Source: JALCSJ01 sp036788835
Lineage (GTDB): Bacteria > Bacillota > Negativicutes > Acidaminococcales > Acidaminococcaceae
NCBI GenBank assembly: GCA_036788835.1
Contig: DAIQMR010000046.1
Location: 1 to 9,859, forward strand
Reading direction: 5' to 3'
Length of the DNA: 9,859 nt
Position 1 is the stretch's first letter. Each line of letters starts with the position of its first letter. A program made the translations under genes and the position numbers. The notes beneath the pieces are model-generated. The model was given only the letters and a program-made list of their open reading frames with translations, was not told where the DNA came from and made no database searches. Positions 1 to 6,109 of the stretch are shown here, piece after piece.

Positions 1-410
1 CCAATATGGACCATGACTTCCACTCCGTATTCGCCGGTTATTACGTAGGCGTGCTTAGTCTCTGCCACATAGCTCAGCTCTCCGTCACAGGGCGCCACAG
101 CTACAGTCAAATCAGGCGACTTCCCGGCACCATTAGTTGCTCCATCACTGACCACGGTGCCCGAAACCGCGGTCCCTACCACACCATCTGCTGTTCTTAC
201 CCTGGCCTTGACTTCTTGCTTTTCTCCCGAAACTACGATTGACGCCACTCCATCACGAGTCTCTGCGTTCTGCTGCTTCGGCTCTACCGCTACGCCATCT
301 CCCAGCATCTTAGTGGAGAAAACTTCATCGGGCACTTTATCCAAGGGCAGCACCGTACCAGTTACCGGTGCCACCAGCACGAACTCTTTTCCCTTACCTA
401 ATCCAAACAT
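1..410 (-). CDS. PTS glucose-family EIIA protein, partial, with internal insertion
   Basis: This is a phosphocarrier domain of the sugar phosphotransferase system (EIIA-Glc family), which takes phosphate from HPr and passes it to an EIIB domain in the cytoplasm. The start is ATG at 410, with AAAGGGG seven bases upstream; the frame runs off the window after 136 codons. Visible family signatures are APVTGTVLPLDKVPDEVF (residues 14-31), KMLGDGVAVEP (34-44), VAPCDGEL (105-112), ETKHA (117-121) and GVEVMVHIG (129-137). His120 and His135 are 15 residues apart, as are the two active-site histidines of E. coli EIIA-Glc (75 and 90); His135 would be the phosphorylated one. Oddity: residues 45-104 separate two blocks that are normally about 8 residues apart, so roughly 55 residues are inserted. 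It lies 68 bases after the RND permease stop with no terminator between, so cotranscription is likely. It could be standalone or the start of a longer protein; the C-terminus is not visible. Confidence 0.87.
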   Translation of the reverse strand, partial: MFGLGKGKEFVLVAPVTGTVLPLDKVPDEVFSTKMLGDGVAVEPKQQNAETRDGVASIVVSGEKQEVKARVRTADGVVGTAVSGTVVSDGATNGAGKSPDLTVAVAPCDGELSYVAETKHAYVITGEYGVEVMVHI

Positions 411-411
411 C

Positions 412-501
412 ACTTTGCCCCTTTCGACATATAAGCAAATTTCTCTTCACTTTGCTGCTCTTGCACAACCTCCGTGCCTTACTTTGCCCCTTTCGACATA
501 T
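412..501 (-). repeat. 21-bp direct repeat pair around the RND permease stop
   Basis: The same 21 bases occur at 481-501 and 412-432, 69 bases apart. The first copy encodes the last residues of the permease (MSKGAK). The second copy lies after the permease stop, in the same reading frame, and also spells MSKGAK. It ends in a TGA that shares its final A with the ATG of the EIIA gene (TGATG). Confidence 0.9.
418..424 (-). promoter_or_regulatory. Ribosome binding site of the EIIA gene
   Basis: AAAGGGG on the minus strand sits seven bases before the ATG at 410. It lies inside the second copy of the 21-bp repeat, so the duplicated permease tail supplies this site. This supports 410 as the start. 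Confidence 0.65.
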
Positions 502-3500
502 GCTTCTCTTTCCATTCTTCCACCAGTAAATAAATCAGGGGCACAACTACCAAGGTCAAAATCGTAGAGGAAACCATGCCGCCTACAATAACCACGCCCA
601 TGGATTGGCGCAATTCAGCGCCGGCGCCTAAACCTAAAGCAATAGGCAGTATACCTAAGATCGTGGAAGTAGTGGTCATCATAATCGGGCGCAAACGCAG
701 GGAGCAAGCCTCCCGCAACGCATCGTGAATGCTCAGGCCTCTTTCTCTGGCCTGATTGGTATAGTCAACCAACAGAATTGCTACCTTGGTTACCAAGCCT
801 AACAGCATGGCAAAACCAATTAATGACATCATATTAATAGTCAGGCCGGTAACCAAAAGTCCTAAAATAGCGCCTATCAAAGCCATGGGCAGTGACACCA
901 TGATTACCAGCGGCTGACTGAAGCTTTCAAATTCTGCCGCCAGAACCATGTAAATAATCAGAATGGCCAGAACCAGGGCCTTGCCGATTTCCGAGAAAGA
1001 CCGGGACATCATGTCTGCGGAACCTACGAACTTAGTGTAGTAACCTTCCGGCAGATTAAGATTGGGCAAAATATCCGTTTTAATTTTGCTGATCAGTTCA
1101 CCGGATGCGATACCTACAGTATTGGCGTAAACTGCCACCTGACGCTGTCTGTCTTCCCGGTCAATCTTGGTAGGGCCTGACTCCAGATTAACCTCGGCAA
1201 TATCCCCTAACCGCACAAATGAACCGCTGCTATTGGAAACCAAGAGATTTTTAACGTCCTCGATATTCCTTTGCTGGCCCATTTCCAGCTCTACCCGCAC
1301 ATCATAATCGTGGTCGGAATAAGTAAAGGTGTTGGTGGTGGTTTTGCCCTGGAAGGCCATTTGCACCACATACCCTACGGAATAGGGATCCAGGCCGAAG
1401 CGGCTGGCTTTATCCTGATTCACTCGAACGATAACTTCCGGCTCGTTTTCATAGCTGGAAACGTCCACATCAGAGGCCCCGGGAATCTTGCGAATCTGTT
1501 CTACCACATCTGCGGCGATTTTATTCAGTTCCGTTAAATCCGAGCCGCGGATACCCAGCTGCACAGGCCGCTTGTCACCACGTCCTGCTCCCTGACCGCT
1601 GGTCACGGACAATTTCATAGTATCAATCTGTTTGAACTGCACACGTAAATCATCCATAATAACCTGCATGGATTTTGTCCGTTGGTCGGCAGGTTTCAGC
1701 TTTACGGAAACCGTTGCCTGATTGGCCGGGACTCGCGAACCGCCCAGCCGCATACCCACCATGCGCACCCCGTCTTCCTTCATGACGATTTCTTCCACAG
1801 GCTTCACCAATCTGGCCATTTCCGTGACGCTCACATTAGAAGGAGCAATAGCGGAAATATCAAACTCCCCGGAGTCGTAGGTTGGCTGGAATTCCACACC
1901 TACAAAAGGCAGCAGGGCAAAGCAAATTATCATAGAGGCAAATCCTATAGAAGTAAGCAGCTTGGGATGTTCAAAGGAAACGTCCATAATATCTTCGTAT
2001 AATTTGCGAAAATCCTGGAAGCCTTTTTCAAACCAATCCACGAATTTCTGCCAATATTTATTTCTGGGAATCTTAGCTTCCTCTTTAGGGTCTTTCAGCC
2101 AATAAGCCGCCAGCATAGGGGTCAATGAATAGGCGGAAAAGGTGGAGAAACACAGGGCCGCTGCTACGGTCAAACCAAACTGTCGGAAATACTGACCAAC
2201 AACCTCGCCCATAGTACCAATAGGCACAAAAACCGCCAGCAAAGACAGGGAGGAGGCCAGAATCGCCAGGGACAATTCCTTGGTGGCCACTTCCGCTGCC
2301 TCCATGGGCGGCTCCCCCATTTCCAAATGCCGGAAAATATTTTCAATCAGTACGATAGCATCATCTATCAGCATACCAACCGCCAGGCTTAGTCCCATCA
2401 GGGACATATTATTCAGGGTAAAATTTAAGTTCTTCATGAGCACGAAGGAAACAATAACAGAAGTAGGAATAGCCATACCGCCGATAATCGTGCCACGGAG
2501 ATTCTGGAGGAACATGTAAGTAATGAATAGGGCCAGAAAACCGCCGAACAAAATAGAAGACCACACATCGGCAATGTTGTCTTTGATATAGGTTGAGGTG
2601 TCTTTCAGGTCATTCATCTTAATATCCGCAGGAATCTGATTGGTATCCTGCATTTCTTTGATGGCGGCTTTCACACCGTCAATAACATTAACCGTATTGC
2701 TGCCGGACTGTTTCTGGATATAAATAATAACGTTGGGCACCAGATTAGCCCGGGCATAAGAAACATCCTCTTCGAAGGAATCCTCTACCCTGGCCACATC
2801 GCTGAGTTTCACTATCCGGCCGTTATCATTGGAAACAACCAGTTTATTCATATCATCAACGCTTTTAAATTTACCCAAGGTACGTACGGTAAGCTTCATG
2901 CCGTTTTGCTCTACGCTGCCGCCGGGAGTGTTGGTATTAGCATGGTCCACCGCAGTGTAAATCGTTTGGAAAGGGATTTTGTAAGCCTTTAGCTTCTCCG
3001 CATCCACCCAGACCTTCAGTTCTCTGTCTCCGGAACCGTAATAGTTTACTTCTGATACCCCGTCTACCTGCTGGAGACGGAGCTTTACCACATTTTCCAA
3101 TAGGCGCACAATCTCACCACGGCTGCGGCCTTCGCTAGCCATGGTAAAGGATGCTACGCTCTGAGAGGACAAATCCACTCTCTGTACAATAGGTTCATCA
3201 ATGTCATCAGGCAGACGGCCCCGGACGGAGGCTACCTTCTCACGGACTTCGCTGGATTTCTCCATAACGTCCGTACCCAGGGGAAATTCCACAACTATCT
3301 GGGCATAGCCGGAGCGGGCGGTAGAGGACATTGTCTTGATACCTGACACCTGACTGACTCTGTTTTCAATTGGTTTAATGACCAAAGTTTCCATTTCTTC
3401 CGGCGCTGCACCGGTGTAGGTTACGCTAACGGAAACCAAGGGTAAATCTATTTCCGGGGCCATATCGACCCCCAGCATAGGATAAGCCCTAATGCCGAAT

Positions 3501-3562
3501 ATCACCAATACCATAATCAGCATGGTAGTAAAAACAGGCTTGTGAATAAAGGCTCTAATCAT
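479..3562 (-). CDS. RND efflux permease (HAE1/AcrB-like)
   Basis: This is an inner-membrane proton/drug antiporter of the resistance-nodulation-division superfamily, the pump of a tripartite efflux system. At 1027 residues it has the usual family length and duplicated architecture: a first membrane helix (about 9-28), a large periplasmic porter loop (about 30-330), a helix bundle (about 335-490), a second porter loop (about 560-855) and a second bundle (about 860-1015). The TM4 motif GMLIDDAIVLIEN contains Asp400-Asp401, matching the AcrB proton-relay pair. LGLVTKVAILLVDYTN carries Lys926, matching AcrB Lys940. The start follows the adaptor stop by two bases (TAACTATG), with a rather distant AAGGA, so translation is probably coupled. 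The substrate cannot be read from sequence. The C-terminal MSKGAK is repeated in frame after the stop. Confidence 0.96.
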   Translation of the reverse strand: MIRAFIHKPVFTTMLIMVLVIFGIRAYPMLGVDMAPEIDLPLVSVSVTYTGAAPEEMETLVIKPIENRVSQVSGIKTMSSTARSGYAQIVVEFPLGTDVMEKSSEVREKVASVRGRLPDDIDEPIVQRVDLSSQSVASFTMASEGRSRGEIVRLLENVVKLRLQQVDGVSEVNYYGSGDRELKVWVDAEKLKAYKIPFQTIYTAVDHANTNTPGGSVEQNGMKLTVRTLGKFKSVDDMNKLVVSNDNGRIVKLSDVARVEDSFEEDVSYARANLVPNVIIYIQKQSGSNTVNVIDGVKAAIKEMQDTNQIPADIKMNDLKDTSTYIKDNIADVWSSILFGGFLALFITYMFLQNLRGTIIGGMAIPTSVIVSFVLMKNLNFTLNNMSLMGLSLAVGMLIDDAIVLIENIFRHLEMGEPPMEAAEVATKELSLAILASSLSLLAVFVPIGTMGEVVGQYFRQFGLTVAAALCFSTFSAYSLTPMLAAYWLKDPKEEAKIPRNKYWQKFVDWFEKGFQDFRKLYEDIMDVSFEHPKLLTSIGFASMIICFALLPFVGVEFQPTYDSGEFDISAIAPSNVSVTEMARLVKPVEEIVMKEDGVRMVGMRLGGSRVPANQATVSVKLKPADQRTKSMQVIMDDLRVQFKQIDTMKLSVTSGQGAGRGDKRPVQLGIRGSDLTELNKIAADVVEQIRKIPGASDVDVSSYENEPEVIVRVNQDKASRFGLDPYSVGYVVQMAFQGKTTTNTFTYSDHDYDVRVELEMGQQRNIEDVKNLLVSNSSGSFVRLGDIAEVNLESGPTKIDREDRQRQVAVYANTVGIASGELISKIKTDILPNLNLPEGYYTKFVGSADMMSRSFSEIGKALVLAILIIYMVLAAEFESFSQPLVIMVSLPMALIGAILGLLVTGLTINMMSLIGFAMLLGLVTKVAILLVDYTNQARERGLSIHDALREACSLRLRPIMMTTTSTILGILPIALGLGAGAELRQSMGVVIVGGMVSSTILTLVVVPLIYLLVEEWKEKHMSKGAK

Positions 3563-3564
3563 AG

Positions 3565-4683
3565 TTATTGGCCGTCCTTCTGGGCAATAACCTTACTGCC
3601 TTCACGTACCCTGTTTTGACCTTGGGTGATAATTTGATCTTGCTCTGTTACTCCCCCCAGAACTTCCACTTTCCCATCGCCGATATATCCGGTGGTCAGG
3701 ACTTTTCTGGAAACGTTACCGTCCTTATCCACAACGAAAACCGTACGCTGGTCTTCACGCATAACAATGGCACTCTGAGGAATAATCAGAACGTTATTTT
3801 TCGGTTGGCTTTGCAGGGCAACATTAGCATACAAACCACCCCGCAAACCATTGTCCCTATTGTCCACAGTGACTTCCGCGGCAAAAGTTCTGGCGGGCAA
3901 GTCTGCTACCTGGGCCAGCTTCGTGATAATGCCCTGGACCGTTTTGTTCATGGCCGGAATCACCACGTCGCAGGGAGTCCCCAATGCTACACTGCCAATC
4001 TGTCCTTCGGGAATGTTGATTTTTAATACTAAGGAAGAAGTATCTGCCACGTTGAACAAGGCTGTTCCAGCGTTGGCGTAATAGCCTTCCTGAAAATTGC
4101 GTTTTACAACAGTGCCGCCCTGTGGGGTAATAACATCTGTACCATTTAATTTAGAGGCAGCGTTTTCGTATGTACCTTGGGCTGCTTTTAATTTGCCCTC
4201 ATCCATATCTCTGGTGAATTGGGCATTATCCAAATCCTGCTTGGAAATAGCACCTGTGGTGTACAATTTTTTGTATCTGGCCAGCGTAGCTTCTGCCATA
4301 GCCAGATTGGCCCTGGCATCGTAGACACTGCCCTGGGCACTGCCGGCTGTAGCCGCCAGTTCTCCCGGGTCCAAAGAAGCCAAAACCTGTCCGGCTACCA
4401 CATGACTTCCCACATTAACGAAAACTTTGTCCACACGACCGGCCACTTTGGCAGCAATATCTGCCTGCCACACCGGGTCAAGACTGCCGGAAAGCTTCAC
4501 CACCGGAGTAATTGTCCCCCGCTTTGGCAAGGCAGTAGCCACTTGTACCGCTGCTTTCCCCATAACACTTTTGGCCTTACTGTTAGCAACAATTAATTTG
4601 TTGGCAATCTGGTAAACAATAATAACAAAAATAGCCAAACACCCGATTAAAACATACCTCACCCGTTTATCATGCCAATTCAT
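3565..4683 (-). CDS. Efflux periplasmic adaptor (HlyD/AcrA family)
   Basis: This membrane fusion protein links the RND permease to an outer-membrane channel. The 372 residues show an N-terminal membrane anchor (about 11-27), then the first lipoyl half (about 72-108, with DIAAKVAGRVDKVFVNVGSHV). An alpha-helical hairpin rich in Ala, Lys and Glu follows (about 109-178), then the second lipoyl half (about 182-213, TPQGGTVVKRNFQEG), a beta-barrel (about 215-290) and a membrane-proximal domain (about 295-368, VLIIPQSAIV). The ATG at 4683 has GGGAG nine bases upstream. It is the first gene of the operon, two bases ahead of the permease. The hydrophobic segment acts as a signal anchor rather than a lipoprotein signal. 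The hairpin is short, as in many AcrA-like proteins of this size. Confidence 0.95.
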   Translation of the reverse strand: MNWHDKRVRYVLIGCLAIFVIIVYQIANKLIVANSKAKSVMGKAAVQVATALPKRGTITPVVKLSGSLDPVWQADIAAKVAGRVDKVFVNVGSHVVAGQVLASLDPGELAATAGSAQGSVYDARANLAMAEATLARYKKLYTTGAISKQDLDNAQFTRDMDEGKLKAAQGTYENAASKLNGTDVITPQGGTVVKRNFQEGYYANAGTALFNVADTSSLVLKINIPEGQIGSVALGTPCDVVIPAMNKTVQGIITKLAQVADLPARTFAAEVTVDNRDNGLRGGLYANVALQSQPKNNVLIIPQSAIVMREDQRTVFVVDKDGNVSRKVLTTGYIGDGKVEVLGGVTEQDQIITQGQNRVREGSKVIAQKDGQ

Positions 4684-4741
4684 AGACAGACGCTCCCGTT
4701 CTCCGATTTCCAGCCATAAAAACTCTCTTTAAGCGTATTTA

Positions 4742-4770
4742 ATTATACTACTACATTTGTGACAAACCAA
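4742..4770 (-). promoter_or_regulatory. Promoter of the efflux operon
   Basis: On the minus strand a perfect TATAAT (4747-4742) is preceded, after a 17-base spacer, by a weak -35 TTGGTT (4770-4765). Transcription would start near 4735, giving a leader of about 50 bases before the ATG at 4683. The spacer contains the palindrome TTTGTCACAAA, which is where a repressor would block RNA polymerase. Confidence 0.65.
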
Positions 4771-4856
4771 TGTCTTTTTGAAAAAAATGTGACGAAAATA
4801 ACCGGTAATTTTGTTACAAAAAAGTTAACAAAAGAACTGGTTGTTTCGTCACAAAA
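4756..4856. promoter_or_regulatory. Cluster of four GTNAC-centred operator-like boxes
   Basis: Four similar boxes lie within about 100 bases: TTTGTGACAAA (4756-4766), ATGTGACGAAAA (4787-4798), TTTTGTTACAAAA (4809-4821) and TTTCGTCACAAAA (4844-4856). Boxes 1 and 3 are perfect palindromes around one central base. Centres are at 4761, 4791, 4815 and 4850. The first box sits between the -35 and -10 of the efflux promoter. The pattern resembles sites bound by dimeric repressors of the kind that often control RND pumps (TetR or MarR type). The protein that would bind is not in the window. Confidence 0.45.
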
Positions 4857-4887
4857 AAAGTGACAAAGGAAATAACGCCTTTGTCAC
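4853..4887 (-). terminator. Intrinsic terminator after the channel-like gene
   Basis: On the minus strand a perfect 10-bp stem GTGACAAAGG/CCTTTGTCAC (4887-4878 and 4869-4860) encloses an 8-base loop. Seven T residues follow (4859-4853). It begins seven bases after the stop of the channel-like gene and separates it from the efflux operon. Confidence 0.88.
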
Positions 4888-4894
4888 ACTTGTC

Positions 4895-6025
4895 TTACGA
4901 TAAATATACTATAGCTGGCATTAAAATATTACCAAGAATAGTCAAGGCACTTACAGAATAAAACATAAGGCGGCCATAAACTGCCGAATAGTAGCTAACC
5001 ACCTGATGTTCTTCGTAAATTCGGCGCATGGCATTAATTTTCATAATAATCAGGGCCACGCACAGAATAATGAAAATGCCCCAAATATTAACAAATTCCA
5101 AAAGTCCCAGCTCCAAGGCATCCGGCAGCAAGCTGGCGCCTACCATAATATTGGCCACGCAGCCGAATAGTGCGCCTGGCAGCATGCCCAATGGGTCTAC
5201 CTTGTGGTAAATATTTATGTATAAAACCATCAAGGCCCAAATGAGGCAACCAAATAAGCCTATAAAGCACTTTATGTACAAGCCCAAACCAGACCGCTTG
5301 ATCTGTATAGCGGTAAGAATTTCCGTAACTACATTTTTCGTGCCTTCTATTTCTATATCGCCTCTCGTGGTGAGATATTCATAGGCTCTGGCACCCATGG
5401 CGGATTTCGCAATCCCATAGCCGGAAATGTGCAGGTCCATATTTACGTGACTGTTTTCTTTGTCCGGTACCAGCACTACATGCTTAGCCGTATAATAGGG
5501 CTCAATATAAAAATTTAACTGGTGTTTGTCCAGAGGAAAGCTTTCGGTCCAAAAATTATGAGCCACCGTTACAATAGAACGGACTAGTTGATAATGGGTA
5601 TTGCCAACTTTATAGTTCTTCAAAATATGTTGTTCTATCATAGTCCCCTTGTACACACGGAAATGGTTAGCCATGTCCGTGATATCGTCCCCATCCCAGC
5701 GGAACCAGACAAGAAAACTCACTGAGTAGGTACCCTTGGCCATGTCAATATTATAGATATTGTCTACATAAGTACCGCAAAGTACCCTTGTGGCATTTGT
5801 ACTTGCATCCCTGATGGACTCCTGTATCTGTGGAGAAATATAAAAGGAATCCTTCCATTTATTGGAATCCCTTTGGCTATTCCCATAAAGGGACAAGCAA
5901 AAATAAAGCAGCAGCAACCCGGACACAAAGCAAAATGTTATAGGCCGCCTGCGAATAGAACGTTTCTCCGTAGCATTCAAAGTGTGATAATGCGGGAAAA
6001 TACGTGCAAATAACTTATCAATCAT
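4895..6025 (-). CDS. Putative pentameric ligand-gated ion channel homologue
   Basis: This 376-residue membrane protein has the layout of prokaryotic Cys-loop-type channels (GLIC/ELIC): a beta-rich extracellular domain then four helices. A basic N-terminus (KRSIRRR, 21-27) is followed by a hydrophobic anchor (about 29-48), which may be a signal anchor rather than a cleaved signal. The beta domain (about 75-245) holds YSVSFLVWFRW (100-110) and SFPLDKHQLNFYIEP (162-176). The latter matches the YPFDSQTL-type loop that replaces the Cys-loop in bacteria. DLHISGYGI (197-205) resembles the following strand. TAIQIKRSGLGLYIK leads into M1 (about 250-271), then M2 (277-299), M3 (307-329) and M4 (351-374). 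The ATG at 6025 has GGGG five bases upstream. No clear promoter lies between it and the pnp terminator. The family call rests on remembered motifs and topology; ligand and ion selectivity are unknown. Confidence 0.75.
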   Translation of the reverse strand: MIDKLFARIFPHYHTLNATEKRSIRRRPITFCFVSGLLLLYFCLSLYGNSQRDSNKWKDSFYISPQIQESIRDASTNATRVLCGTYVDNIYNIDMAKGTYSVSFLVWFRWDGDDITDMANHFRVYKGTMIEQHILKNYKVGNTHYQLVRSIVTVAHNFWTESFPLDKHQLNFYIEPYYTAKHVVLVPDKENSHVNMDLHISGYGIAKSAMGARAYEYLTTRGDIEIEGTKNVVTEILTAIQIKRSGLGLYIKCFIGLFGCLIWALMVLYINIYHKVDPLGMLPGALFGCVANIMVGASLLPDALELGLLEFVNIWGIFIILCVALIIMKINAMRRIYEEHQVVSYYSAVYGRLMFYSVSALTILGNILMPAIVYLS

Positions 6026-6048
6026 GAGATCCCCAATCCCCCTACTTT

Positions 6049-6089
6049 AAAAAGTGATACAAAGGTGACAGTCACCTTTGTATCAACTT
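6049..6089 (-). terminator. Palindromic terminator after pnp
   Basis: A 14-base arm GATACAAAGGTGAC (6056-6069) is repeated as a perfect inverted copy (6071-6084) with one central base. Outer bases 6052-6055 and 6086-6089 can pair around a one-base bulge. On the minus strand the hairpin is followed by five T residues (6053-6049). It starts about 21 bases after the pnp stop. The near-perfect palindrome could alternatively be a dispersed repeat or a protein-binding site. Confidence 0.72.
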
Positions 6090-6109
6090 GTGCTACATAT
6101 ACATAGCAG

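Noticed and set aside
410..466. 18-codon GTG mini-ORF (VQEQQ...MSKGAK) ahead of EIIA
   Set aside because: GGAGG lies only two bases before the GTG, too close for normal initiation. I keep it as part of the duplication finding and not as a gene.
157..567. 136-codon plus-strand frame
   Set aside because: It spans the EIIA gene start and the permease end on the opposite strand, and its Pro/Ser/Thr-rich translation has no recognisable domain.
4620..4660. LIGC lipobox-like motif at residues 12-15 of the efflux adaptor
   Set aside because: The hydrophobic stretch mostly follows the cysteine instead of preceding it, so it reads as a membrane anchor and not a lipoprotein signal.
5088..5270. 60-codon minus-strand frame within the channel-like gene
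   Set aside because: It is an out-of-frame shadow inside a long frame with clear membrane helices.
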